From assembly GCF_030643825.1 (NCBI RefSeq), contig NZ_CP101717.1:1612001-1676000 (forward strand): 64,000 bases of DNA, written 5' to 3'. Every line of letters begins with the position of its first letter. The first letter of the stretch is position 1. Both the position numbers and the translations under genes were made by a program. This document shows positions 8,070 to 18,000 of this stretch, piece by piece. Source of the stretch: Salinispirillum sp. LH 10-3-1. Lineage in GTDB: Bacteria > Pseudomonadota > Gammaproteobacteria > Pseudomonadales > Natronospirillaceae. The notes under the pieces were generated by a model. That model was not told the origin of the DNA. It saw only the letters and a list, made by a program, of their open reading frames with translations, and did not search any database.

Positions 8070-9836
8070 CTAATCTGGATAGAGTTTCTTAATACGATCG
8101 TTTTTGCTCGATTTCGAGCGCACTGGTTTGCTGTCTTGCCAGCCGGTCAATAACGCCTCCCAGCGCGTACTGAGTAAGCGTTGCTCGGCTTCACTGCCAG
8201 TATCTGCACCATAGTGCAGCGCTTGGGTATCTCGCACTAGGGCGGCAAAATTCGGCTTCTGGTGGCGTGCGCTGACGGCATCCACATCAGGCCATCCATC
8301 CGATGCAAATTGTTTTGCCAGTGTATTCAACAACGTACCCCACTGTTGGCTGTGCGCTAACTCAATCAAGGGCTGACGCCAGTCGGGCCCTTTCGCGCGC
8401 AGCTTATGCCGATTCTCGGGTTCTTTGTTGGCAACACTGGCCGCGGGCTCCGAGTTGGATCGCTGGGGCAGCCGGCGGCGCGGTCGCCAGCGCAGTCGAT
8501 GGCGTAGGGAGATCAGCCAAGGCTGGCCGGGTCGATTGAGCAAATACCAGAGCAGTGCACCATTCAATATGAATAAAATCATCAGCAACCAATACAGGCG
8601 CGAGGGCCCGCGGCTTATTGCTTCGTCTAGGGAGGGCAGTGTTGTCTGTGCGGTCGGCGCATCCTGCGTCAGCGGCAAGGTGGCAGGCCCGACTACCCGG
8701 ATGGTGCGAGCGGGCAGTTGAGCCCAGCGTAATTGGTCATTGTCGAGATCCCACCATGGAATACGAATTTCCGGCAGTTCATATTCCCCGGATTGGCCAA
8801 ACAAGTAGGACGCACGCTCTTGCCGCACACTGCGGCGCTGTCCGTTCGTAATCTGCTGTTGAGTATCCGGTAGGCTGGGGTAGGCACGCACCCCACTGGG
8901 TAAGTTCTGGTTGCTTAATAGTTCTGGCAGACGATGGCGAGCTGGCCCGGTTGCTGCGAGGTTGGCCGTGCGCGTAATCTGGTGGCCGCTCGGCACACTC
9001 AAACTGTCCTCACTCCATTGTTCCGTCAGCGTAAGATCGCGCGCGGGCAGCCAGCGAGCGTTTGCCGGAAAGCTGTCAGGTATAGGCTTTACTTGTAAGG
9101 GTATGGGGTCACTTTGCAGGCCATTGATGGTTTGTGCCGGGGCCCATGCATTTTGGCGGTAGGTTCCGTTGAAGGTAAAGGCAGGCAGCTCGACAGTGCC
9201 TGGCTGTGTCGGTGTGTACAGATAATGAAAGCGGGTGTAGCGGTATTCCTGGCCGTTGCGCTGGGTAATGCCGTTCATGCGCTCACCCAGCTGCTCCCAC
9301 TCTGCATTTTCCGGTGATACGTCCGCAAAGGTACCATTAACGTTCACAGTGTACAGGAGCTCAAGCGTGACTACGGTGGATTGGCCCACATAGAGTTCAT
9401 GTTCGTTGACTTCTACGTCAAGTTGCACCATCTGACGTTGCTGTGAGCGCTGTTGTGGGCTCATTTCCAAAACGGTAATGGCAATAGGCCGGGTTTGTTC
9501 GTTACCAACGGTGAGGGCCGGTATTTCCAGACGGCCCGTCTTGCGCGGTGCTAACTGCAGTTCCCATTCAAGAAATGTATTACGGACGCCACTGAATGAG
9601 GTGCTGGATGTCATGTGCGACTGCGACAATACCCGAAAGTCTGTCAGCAATGGTGCCAAGTCTATTTCGCTGTTCTCGGCGCGGGTGCGGATACGCAGCA
9701 CTAGCGTATCGCCTTCAACCAAGGTGGTTTTATTGACGTTTGCTAATACGCTGGCTTGTGCCTCAATGGGCATGGCCAGCCATGCCACCAGGCACAGCGT
9801 CAAGCAGGTGCGTAACAGAGACAATGGGTTCACCAT
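8070..9836 (-). CDS. batD: BatD-family protein (oxygen/aerotolerance operon)
   Basis: Membrane-anchored periplasmic protein of 588 aa, last gene of the MoxR/Bat operon. It has an N-terminal signal peptide (LCLVAWLAMPIEAQAS). A long beta-rich extracytoplasmic region with repeated immunoglobulin-like segments follows, typical of BatD (LVEGDTLVLRIR, YVGQSTVVTLELLY). One transmembrane helix sits near residues 415-432 (LYWLLMILFILNGALLWYLL). A basic cytoplasmic tail follows. The function of BatD is not settled; the operon is linked to stress tolerance and envelope homeostasis in several bacteria. The ATG at 9836 lies 7 bp inside the end of batB, so translation is probably coupled. Confidence 0.88.
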   Translation of the reverse strand: MVNPLSLLRTCLTLCLVAWLAMPIEAQASVLANVNKTTLVEGDTLVLRIRTRAENSEIDLAPLLTDFRVLSQSHMTSSTSFSGVRNTFLEWELQLAPRKTGRLEIPALTVGNEQTRPIAITVLEMSPQQRSQQRQMVQLDVEVNEHELYVGQSTVVTLELLYTVNVNGTFADVSPENAEWEQLGERMNGITQRNGQEYRYTRFHYLYTPTQPGTVELPAFTFNGTYRQNAWAPAQTINGLQSDPIPLQVKPIPDSFPANARWLPARDLTLTEQWSEDSLSVPSGHQITRTANLAATGPARHRLPELLSNQNLPSGVRAYPSLPDTQQQITNGQRRSVRQERASYLFGQSGEYELPEIRIPWWDLDNDQLRWAQLPARTIRVVGPATLPLTQDAPTAQTTLPSLDEAISRGPSRLYWLLMILFILNGALLWYLLNRPGQPWLISLRHRLRWRPRRRLPQRSNSEPAASVANKEPENRHKLRAKGPDWRQPLIELAHSQQWGTLLNTLAKQFASDGWPDVDAVSARHQKPNFAALVRDTQALHYGADTGSEAEQRLLSTRWEALLTGWQDSKPVRSKSSKNDRIKKLYPD

Positions 9837-11482
9837 AACGGCCCCTCACGATCATACATGCTGGGATCACTCTCATACTCAAAGCGGAATTTGCGCTGTA
9901 AGAACAGGTTGTCGGCGGGTGGTAACCGGCCACGAATGTCTTCATCCAAACCGCTATCAAAGTCCTGCTGGGCGCGCTCCTGCTGAGACGCCGCATCGTC
10001 TTGTGGTGGGACCTCAGGTGCTTCACTGGAGCTGAGCTCGGTAGCGCCTTCAGCCAGGTCAGAGCCATCGTCGTCACTGCCAGCACCGGCATCACTGGGG
10101 TCGTCGCCGGGCTCACTGGGTCCGTCCGAAGGCTCATCATCGCCGGACGACTCTTGTTGTGGTGGCGGTTGAGCTAGAAAGCGCTCAAGCAAGGCTCGGT
10201 TGTGCTCTGCTTCAGCGAAATCCGGAGCCTGCTGGCTTGCTGTTTCGAAGGCAGCCATGGCCTCCTCAAAGAGGCCTTGATTTACCAAGGCATGACCAAG
10301 GTTGTAGGTGGCCAAGGGGTCATCGAGTGGTTCTAAAATGGCGAGCGCACGCTCGTATTGATTAGCCTGCAGCGCCGCATAGCCTTGCCATTCAGGGGAA
10401 AGAAATAAATCCATTGCCTGCTCGGGATTCGTTGGCAATAGCTCTGCAGCGCGTTGATCCTGACTGAGAAACAGGTCACGTAGGCCGCTGGCTTCCACGG
10501 GGGGGCTCCAGAGCGCACCAATGCTGAGCGCGGTTAATCCATACAAGGCACCTCGGCGCCACCAGAGTAATAAGCCGGGTAGAGCCAGCAAGAGCAAATA
10601 AGGGCCGTAGTCACGGTACTGCACACGCTCTCCAGCCGCATAGGCGGCATTGGAAAGTACGGGAGGCAGCACTTGATTGAGATCGTGATTGTCAACACTG
10701 ACCGGTTGCCAGCGCACGTTGCTGGCCTGCGCCAAACGCGCGATCTCTTGGGTGTCTACGGGTGGAATCAGCAATTGCCCGTTATCGAGGCGCAAGGGTG
10801 ACCCGTCAGGCAGGAGCACGGGTGCACCTTCGCGCGTACCGACCACAATGATGCCCAGGCGCTGCTGGCGTGCAATATCGGGTAAGCGTGCGCGCTGAGC
10901 GGCGGTGAGGTCGTCGGTAAACCATAAAATATCGCCAGCGTTGTCACCCAGCAGTTCAGTGGCAATGTTCATGGCTGCAACCGCGTGGCTGCCGAGCACC
11001 GGCATGATAAAAGGGTCTAGCTGCAACAAGAAGTTGTTCAGCGCTTTATGGTCGGTGGTTATCGGCGACACCATGTGGGCGGTGCCGGAATAGGCCACCA
11101 AGCCCGCCGGACGCTCAGGGTGTTCCGACAACCAGTCTTGTATTTTTTGTTGGGCACGGACATGGCGGCTTGGGCTGATGTCGTCACTCGCCATGCTTAA
11201 TGATTGATCCAAGACAAACACCACCGGGCGCTCCAGGCTGTACACCGGCAATGTCGACCGAGAGGCTGGGCCTGCTAGCGCAAAGACCAAAACGAACAAC
11301 GATAGCCAGGGTAAAATGCGCTGCGTACGCTGCCAAGGTCCCCTTGACTGGACCGTTAAAGCACGCAAAAGATCAGCGTCAATCCAGCGCTGCCAAGGGG
11401 TAAGGCCTGTGCCCGAACGCCAGAGTAGAAAAGATAACAGCGGGAGCCAAGCGATTAACCATTCCGGCCGCAAGAGCGTCAT
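9830..11482 (-). CDS. batB: BatB-like VWA protein fused to TPR and acidic tail (BatB/BatC type)
   Basis: 550-aa membrane protein. N-terminal transmembrane helices bracket a von Willebrand A domain with an intact MIDAS DxSxS motif (VLDQSLS, near residue 92). A further transmembrane helix lies around residue 285-300 (LLLLALPGLLLWW). It is followed by a TPR pair (YNLGHALVNQGLFEEAMAAFE, near 390). A low-complexity, strongly acidic Asp/Ser/Glu stretch (about 445-505) precedes a conserved-looking end. In some genomes the TPR part is a separate gene, batC; here the two are one protein. The start overlaps the stop of batA by an ATGA, implying coupled translation. Confidence 0.88.
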   Translation of the reverse strand: MTLLRPEWLIAWLPLLSFLLWRSGTGLTPWQRWIDADLLRALTVQSRGPWQRTQRILPWLSLFVLVFALAGPASRSTLPVYSLERPVVFVLDQSLSMASDDISPSRHVRAQQKIQDWLSEHPERPAGLVAYSGTAHMVSPITTDHKALNNFLLQLDPFIMPVLGSHAVAAMNIATELLGDNAGDILWFTDDLTAAQRARLPDIARQQRLGIIVVGTREGAPVLLPDGSPLRLDNGQLLIPPVDTQEIARLAQASNVRWQPVSVDNHDLNQVLPPVLSNAAYAAGERVQYRDYGPYLLLLALPGLLLWWRRGALYGLTALSIGALWSPPVEASGLRDLFLSQDQRAAELLPTNPEQAMDLFLSPEWQGYAALQANQYERALAILEPLDDPLATYNLGHALVNQGLFEEAMAAFETASQQAPDFAEAEHNRALLERFLAQPPPQQESSGDDEPSDGPSEPGDDPSDAGAGSDDDGSDLAEGATELSSSEAPEVPPQDDAASQQERAQQDFDSGLDEDIRGRLPPADNLFLQRKFRFEYESDPSMYDREGPLW

Positions 11483-12498
11483 GACGATGCCCTCCGGCCC
11501 GACAATACTTGCGTTTGGAGCGTCGATAAAGCCGCGACCAGAGCCAGCAAAAGCAGACTGAACGCCGCCGGTAGGTGAAAAAGCTCGCGTCGTGGACTCA
11601 GTGTCTCATCGCCAGCAATAGTGGGCTCAAGCCTGTCGATGGTGCGGTAAATGTCTTGTAACTGCGCAGTGGATTCGGCACGAAAGTATCGCCCACCGGT
11701 CTGCTCGGCTACTGCAATTAACGTTGGCTCATCGAGGTCAGCCGCTGACAACCCGGATGGGTTCAGTAAATTGCCATCGCGGCTCGGCCCAAGACCAAAG
11801 CCAATGCTGTGGATACGCACGCCATAGTCCGCAGCCCAGGCAGCGGCTTCCAGTGGGGTGATATTGCCTTCGTTCTGCGCGCCGTCTGACAACAGCACCA
11901 GAACGCGTTCACCGTCTTGCGGTTGGTTATCAACCAGATGGGCGATACCAATGGCTAAGCCTTCCCCAAGAGCCGTGCGGTTACCCGCCATGCCAATGCG
12001 CATGTCGTCGACCATTGCGGCAACAATGTTGAGATCAGGCGTAACTGGCAAAACCAAATACGCCTGGGTGCCAAATACCGCTAGACCTAATTGGTCTCCA
12101 GTGCGTGACGCAATGAATTCGTGCAGAACCACTTTCAAGGCATCGAGTCGATTAGCACGACGGCCATTCAGAATCATGTCTGCAATGCTCATGCTTTGTG
12201 ACAAGTCCACCACCAACATCACTTGCCGTCCAGAGAGCGGCTGTTGTGTGCTGTCACCGGGCACGGTAGGGCGCATGAGAGCCAATACCAATAAAACCCA
12301 AGCGACGGTCAGTAAAAAAGTGCGCACACCCAGTGTTGAGGCAGGCGCGCGACGGACGGCGCGCCGCCATAATATGGCATGCGGTAAGCGAATGGCATCA
12401 TTGCGTGCGCCCCCTAGGAAGCGACGCACTGCCCACGCAGCCGGCAACAGCAGTATCAGCCATGGCCAGGCGAATGTAAGGTCAGACAACGCTTGCAT
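11479..12498 (-). CDS. batA: BatA-like VWA domain membrane protein
   Basis: 339-aa protein with an N-terminal membrane segment (FAWPWLILLLPAAWAVRRF) and a second near residue 60. A VWA domain with an intact MIDAS motif (VVDLSQSMS, DxSxS) and the later T-x-x-x-D-like LLSDGAQNEG segment follow. A C-terminal transmembrane helix (FSLLLLALVAALSTLQ) completes the BatA layout. VWA domains of this kind bind metal and mediate protein contacts, and BatA and BatB are thought to work together at the inner membrane. The 5' end overlaps the end of the DUF4381 gene by 43 bp. Confidence 0.9.
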   Translation of the reverse strand: MQALSDLTFAWPWLILLLPAAWAVRRFLGGARNDAIRLPHAILWRRAVRRAPASTLGVRTFLLTVAWVLLVLALMRPTVPGDSTQQPLSGRQVMLVVDLSQSMSIADMILNGRRANRLDALKVVLHEFIASRTGDQLGLAVFGTQAYLVLPVTPDLNIVAAMVDDMRIGMAGNRTALGEGLAIGIAHLVDNQPQDGERVLVLLSDGAQNEGNITPLEAAAWAADYGVRIHSIGFGLGPSRDGNLLNPSGLSAADLDEPTLIAVAEQTGGRYFRAESTAQLQDIYRTIDRLEPTIAGDETLSPRRELFHLPAAFSLLLLALVAALSTLQTQVLSGRRASS

Positions 12499-12968
12499 AG
12501 GGTATGTAATACCTCGGTTGTGGTTTCGTTTTCCAGCGTTTTCAACGCGGCGGATGGCTGGTAGCTCTGCAACAGCAGGTGACGCACGGTACTGATCATT
12601 CTCTCGTCGGGAGAATCCGGTAGTGCAACGAGCTGTGCCTGTAACTCGTGTATAAAGTGCTCCGGCGGTAAGGTCGTATCAATGCCCAGCCCGTCACGAG
12701 CCAATTGGCGTATCCACTGGTTGAGCGCGCCGCTGTGCGCCGAGGCGTGCAGAACGTTCTGTTCAAGCGCTTGGCGATAGAGGCGACGCCAACGCCACAC
12801 CTGCGGCCAGCGCCACCAAGGCCAACGACGGCTGAGGTAAACCAGCGCTACCATCAGCACTATCAGAATCAAACCAAAAAGCATAAGCCAGCCGGGACCA
12901 GGCGGCCAAGCCGACAAGTGGTCAGGTGCAATCGGCGGGGCCAGTTGGCTCAGCAGGTTATCCTGCAT
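12456..12968 (-). CDS. DUF4381 domain membrane protein of the Bat operon
   Basis: 170-aa protein with the DUF4381 arrangement: a short N-terminus (MQDNLLSQLAPPIAPD), one transmembrane helix (WLMLFGLILIVLMVALVYL, near residues 28-46), a basic stretch of Trp/Arg, then a cytoplasmic helical domain. I chose 12968 because it gives the usual N-terminus just before the membrane helix; an earlier in-frame start would add 31 residues inside the DUF58 gene. It overlaps DUF58 by 11 bp and batA by 43 bp. Such genes consistently sit between DUF58 and batA. Function is unknown. Confidence 0.82.
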   Translation of the reverse strand: MQDNLLSQLAPPIAPDHLSAWPPGPGWLMLFGLILIVLMVALVYLSRRWPWWRWPQVWRWRRLYRQALEQNVLHASAHSGALNQWIRQLARDGLGIDTTLPPEHFIHELQAQLVALPDSPDERMISTVRHLLLQSYQPSAALKTLENETTTEVLHTLCKRCLTLHSPGHG

Positions 12969-13863
12969 TGGGCAGCACCTCCTGATCAAGCCAATGCCAT
13001 TCGCTGGGGTCCTGTGTGGTATCAATACGGACCCAACGATGCCGCTGCGGGTCGAGTTCATCGCGCAGTTCGCTCAGCCAGCGTGTCCGGCTGTCGTGGT
13101 AACGCTGCTGTACCGTGCGGTCTGAGGTGAGCCATTGCAGGCGTCGGCCACTCAGGACGGGGTAGCGGCCTGAATCTGGCAGCGCGGTTTCTAGCGGATC
13201 AGTCACCTGAATAAAGGTCGTAGGGTAGCCATGCAGCGAGGCAATCAACGCATCCCAAGGGTAAGGCGGCATAAAGTCACCCATCAACACAATCGCTTGC
13301 TGGCGGCGAATGAACCCCTGGAGTTGCTCAGTGAAATGACGAAACGCGTCCAGTGACACTGTAGGTGCTTGGTCTGAAGTTATAGGCTGGCTATGATCCG
13401 CCCATGCACTGAGTTGCTGCAAAAGCCCACCAACGTGGCGTGCCGGTTCGGACCAAAAGCTACCATGTGGGGAGAGCACTGCGCTGCCGATGGAGTCATG
13501 CAGGGACTGGCGTTGCCACGCCAGTTGGGTGATGGCGTCTAACGCTCGCACCGATTTAAACGCCTGTCGACTACCAAAATACATACTGGGTGTTAGGAGA
13601 ATTAGCATCAACCAAGGCAGTTCATGCTCAACATCATACACCTTGGTAAAGGTTTCATTGGAACGGGCAGATATCCGCCAATGAATATGACGAATATCGT
13701 CACCGGGCTGATAGTGGCGTACTTCGCTGATTTGCATGCCCGCGCCGGTGAGCCGACTTTCATGCGCGCCGACTTGCAAAGCGAGGCCTTTCTGCAGGCC
13801 AGCGCCCGGCGGGCGGCGCAGCGCTGCCAATTGATCGAGTGTCACGCTGGTGCCGGTCAGCAT
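12958..13863 (-). CDS. DUF58 domain protein of the MoxR/Bat operon
   Basis: 301-aa protein with the DUF58 signature near residues 50-75 (YQPGDDIRHIHWRISAR, then the F-V-D-E-like TKVYDVEHELP). A VWA-like fold follows without a complete MIDAS. There is no signal peptide. DUF58 proteins are found next to MoxR AAA+ ATPases and are thought to be partners or substrates of that chaperone-like ATPase. The gene begins 1 bp after the moxR stop and overlaps the next gene, so it is part of a tight operon. Confidence 0.88.
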   Translation of the reverse strand: MLTGTSVTLDQLAALRRPPGAGLQKGLALQVGAHESRLTGAGMQISEVRHYQPGDDIRHIHWRISARSNETFTKVYDVEHELPWLMLILLTPSMYFGSRQAFKSVRALDAITQLAWQRQSLHDSIGSAVLSPHGSFWSEPARHVGGLLQQLSAWADHSQPITSDQAPTVSLDAFRHFTEQLQGFIRRQQAIVLMGDFMPPYPWDALIASLHGYPTTFIQVTDPLETALPDSGRYPVLSGRRLQWLTSDRTVQQRYHDSRTRWLSELRDELDPQRHRWVRIDTTQDPSEWHWLDQEVLPNAG

Positions 13864-13864
13864 G

Positions 13865-14824
13865 TCAGCTGACCGCCACGCTCTGAATCAATCGTGCGAC
13901 CACTTGGTTCGGTGTGATGCCGTTCGCCAGGGCGCGGTAGTGCACGCTGATCCGATGTTGATAGACCCAAGGTAAGGCCCGCTGCACCAAGTCTGGCGTG
14001 ACGTAGTTTTGGCCTTTCAGCCACGCCAAAGCGCGACTGACATGCTCCAAGGCGATGGTGGCGCGTGGGCTGATGCCCGACTGAATCCAGTTTGCCAGTT
14101 CATCGTCGTACAGGCCAGGCCGACGCGTGGCGTCCGCGAGGTGCACAAGATAATCCTCAATCGCCGGGGCAACATGCACCTGGTTAACCTCATTACGCGC
14201 CGCCAAAACATTTGCTTCAGTCAGTGGCTGCCAGTCCGCTGGTGGCTGAATGCTGTCGCCACCGCGGGTTAAGCGTAGAATGCGCCGCTCCGTCTCTACA
14301 TCAGGAAAGCTCAGTTTCACTTGGAGTAGAAAACGGTCGAGCTGTGCTTCTGGTAACGGGTATGTGCCTTCCTGTTCCAGTGGGTTCTGGGTGGCAATGA
14401 CCATGAACAGTTCCGGCAGCGGTCGCGTGGTACGGCCTACGGATACCTGGCGTTCCGACATGGCCTCCAACAGTGCGGCCTGTACCTTGGCCGGGGCCCG
14501 GTTGATCTCGTCGGCCAAAACCAAATTGGCAAATACCGGCCCGGGTTGAAATTCAAAGACTTGCTGGTCAGGGCGATAGATTTCGGACCCCGTTACATCA
14601 CTGGGGATCAGGTCCGGCGTAAATTGCACGCGTTGAAAATCCGCCTGGATACCTTGAGCCAGCGCTTTGACAGCGCGAGTTTTAGCGAGTCCAGGTGTGC
14701 CTTCTATCAATAGATGACCGTCTGTCAGCAGGCTGATGATCAGCGCTTCCACTAAGTCTGGTTGGCCTAGAATCTGGCCGGATAGAAATTGTTTCAGATC
14801 GTCGAATCGTACTCGAGTGCTCAT
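13865..14824 (-). CDS. moxR: MoxR-family AAA+ ATPase
   Basis: First gene of the operon; 319 aa. It is a cytoplasmic AAA+ ATPase of the MoxR (AAA_3) type. The Walker A is EGTPGLAKTRAVKAL (near residue 40) and the Walker B is LADEINRAPAKVQAALLEAM. Sensor 1 is ATQNPLEQEGTYPLPEAQLDRF and the lid domain is SGISPRATIAL. These ATPases act as chaperones that mature or remodel protein complexes, often with VWA partners such as BatA and BatB encoded downstream. It is divergent from gdhB, with about 270 bp between them in which I see no further gene. Confidence 0.94.
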   Translation of the reverse strand: MSTRVRFDDLKQFLSGQILGQPDLVEALIISLLTDGHLLIEGTPGLAKTRAVKALAQGIQADFQRVQFTPDLIPSDVTGSEIYRPDQQVFEFQPGPVFANLVLADEINRAPAKVQAALLEAMSERQVSVGRTTRPLPELFMVIATQNPLEQEGTYPLPEAQLDRFLLQVKLSFPDVETERRILRLTRGGDSIQPPADWQPLTEANVLAARNEVNQVHVAPAIEDYLVHLADATRRPGLYDDELANWIQSGISPRATIALEHVSRALAWLKGQNYVTPDLVQRALPWVYQHRISVHYRALANGITPNQVVARLIQSVAVS

Positions 14825-15093
14825 ACTTCTTATTGTCGATATGATGACACTGCATTCTTTCTATCTTTACGTCTCGCTGTCAACCGCAGAAGTTCGTTGT
14901 CAGTCGCCGTTTACCGGGTTTTTTCACGCGTCGGGCGATTGCTCGCAATTCGATAATTGACGTGCTTTGGTCTTTACGCCACTAACAACAAATTTGCGAC
15001 AAAAAAGAGGGAAGTAGTGGAGAAAATTCACAGGTGGGCTAGATTACTAGCATGTTTCAACTTATCTAATAACAATCCAAGGAACTTTGCCCG

Positions 15094-18000
15094 ATGGCTT
15101 CCAGTAGAACGGCTGCTCAACAAGACCTGACCCAATTGTTAACTGAACGCCTGCAACCTCATGTGGCGGCACCACAAAAGAAACTGCTTGCGCATTTCAT
15201 TCACTGTCTCTATGACCACGCTTCACGGCTGGACATGGAGGCCTATGAATTAACCGATCTGGCTGGTCTTACCGTCAGCGCATGGCGCCATGTCTCAAAG
15301 TGGGATGGCAGCGCAGCCAAGGTGCAGGTGTTCAATCCTAATGTTGAAGAGCATGAGTGGCAAAGTTCGCATACCGCTGTATTGATTTTAACCCGTGACC
15401 TTCCGTTTACGGTCGACTCGGTGCGCATCGCACTGAATCGCATGGGCGTGAACATCCATAACCTGTTTCACGCAGACTACTGTGCGCAGCGCGATAAAAG
15501 CGGTGATTTAAACGATTTCACCGAGCAGCCGACTGAGCACAATGAGTTGATGATGTATTTCGAAGTCGATCATCGCTCCGACTCTAAGCAGCGCCGTGAA
15601 ATCGAACGCGAGTTGTTGCAAGTCATTGCTGACGTGCAACTGGCGGTGGATGACTTTAAAAACATCACTGACGCGGCACGTACGGCACAAAAAGATATTC
15701 AGACGTTGGCGAAGGCGGGGATGTCGCAAGAAGACATCGACGAAGCCAATGTCTTTTTAGATTGGCTCACCAACGATCATTTTACATTCCTGGGTTACGA
15801 CGAATACGTCGTCGACAAAGGGGTTGTTAAGCCGGTTGCCAATTCGGCGTTGGGCTTGTTCCGCAAAGCACGTGGTGCGAAAGCAGAGTCGGTAACCGAA
15901 ATGGAAGCCCAGTTGGCTGCCGCCAATGACGCCAGCATCATTGCATTCGCCAAGTCCGGTCGTCGCGCTACTGTTCATCGTCCTGCCTACAACGATTACG
16001 TGATCGTTCGACAGTTCGATAGCAAAGGCAATGTGATTGGTGGCCGTCGCTTCTTAGGCTTGTATACCTCATCGGTTTACAACGATTCACCACGGTCCAT
16101 TCCGATCATTCGCAAGAAAATCAAAACAGTATTGGCCGCGTCAAAGTACGTTGACGGTAGTCATAACTACAAAGAGCTGGCGCAAATTCTGCACACCTTC
16201 CCGCGGGACGAGCTGATTCTGTCCACCGTTGACGAGTTACTGAAAACCACGCGTTCAGTGCTGTCGATTCAAGAGCGGAAGCAGATTCGTGTATTTGTGC
16301 GCGAGGATGTGTACGGCCAGTTTGTAACGGCGCTGGTTTACCTGCCACGGGAGATCTTCAATACCGAAATTCGCATGCACATTCACGATGTGTTGGCCGA
16401 GTATATGGCGGTTGAAGGCTCTGACTTCACCAATTACCTCAGCGAATCCGTGTTGGCCCGTATTCGTTACGTCTTTAAGCTTGAAAAGCCATTGAAGAAA
16501 AGTCTTGATGTCGCCGAAATCGAACGCAAAGTTGTGGCCTTGGCGCGCCAGTGGACCGATGAATTGCAGGCGTCTCTGGTCGAGGCGTCCGGTGAAGAAA
16601 AAGGCATGGCGTATTACGCCGCGTATCGTGACGCTTTCCCATCGTCTTACCGTGAAGAATACTCGGCGCGGGTGGCGGTGGCCGATGTTCAGCGCATGGA
16701 GTCATTGTTTGAAGACCCCGATAACCAGTTAACGCTGAGCTTCTACCTGAGTCAGGAGCCTTCTGGTAGCAGTCTCAAGTTGAAGATTTTCCATCAGGCT
16801 TCGGAATTGATGCTGTCCGACTTGGTGCCTGTGCTGGAAAACCTCGGATTGCGTGCAGTGGAAGAAATTCCATACGAAATTCGCCGCAGCGATGGTCAGT
16901 GTGTCTACGTGTACGATTTCACCTTGATCTACGAAGCCGATCCTGAACTCGACCCGGCCAGTCTGCGTGACATCTTCCACGATGCCTTCGTGAACATCTG
17001 GTACGGGCGAGCTGAGAATGATCTGTATAACCAGATGATTTTGGGCTCTAAGCTGACGTGGCGTGAAGTGGCCATGTTGCGCGCCTACGCGCGTTACATG
17101 AAGCAAATTCGGTTTGGTTTTAGCCAAGAGTACATTGCGCATACCCTGATTCAGCACTCTCGTCTCACCGAGACGCTGACGTTCTTGTTCTCTTCGCGTT
17201 TTAACCCCGTACGCAAGAAGCGCGCTGAGTTGCAGGAGAAATACATTGCCAAAATGGAAGAAGGGCTGGAGCAGGTGCAAAACCTGAACGAAGACCGCAT
17301 TTTGCGTAAGTACATGGAACTGATCCTAGCGACGTTGCGCACCAACTTTTATCAGGAAGATAGCACCACCAAAGCACGCAAGTCGTACTTCAGCTTCAAG
17401 CTGAACCCCAGCTTGATCAACGACATGCCTTTGCCGCGTCCGAAGTTTGAAATCTTCGTCTATTCACCACGCGTAGAAGGTGTCCACCTGCGTGGTGGCA
17501 AGGTAGCCCGTGGTGGTCTGCGTTGGTCGGATCGTATAGAAGACTTTCGTACCGAAGTACTGGGTCTGGTGAAAGCGCAGCAGGTAAAGAACGCTGTCAT
17601 CGTGCCGGTGGGTGCAAAAGGCGGCTTTGTCGCCAAGCAGTTGCCGACCAATGGTGACCGTGACGCCATGCTGCAGGAAGGTATTGCCTGTTATAAGACG
17701 TTCATTCAAGGCTTGCTGGACATCACCGACAACCTGGGTCAAGGCGAAGTATTGCCACCGAAGGACGTGATTCGTCACGACGAAGACGACCCCTACTTGG
17801 TTGTCGCGGCGGATAAAGGTACTGCAACGTTCTCGGATATCGCGAACGAAGTGGCCGGTAAGTACGACTTCTGGTTGGGCGATGCCTTTGCTTCTGGTGG
17901 CTCCAACGGTTACGACCATAAGAAAATGGGTATCACAGCACGTGGTGCCTGGGTCAGCGTGCAGCGCCATTTCAAAGAAATGGGCATCAACGTGCAAGAA

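Noticed and set aside
11858..12595. 245-codon frame antisense to batA and the DUF4381 gene
   Set aside because: Overlaps two recognised genes; the translation is Arg/Ser/Thr-rich without domains, typical of a shadow frame.
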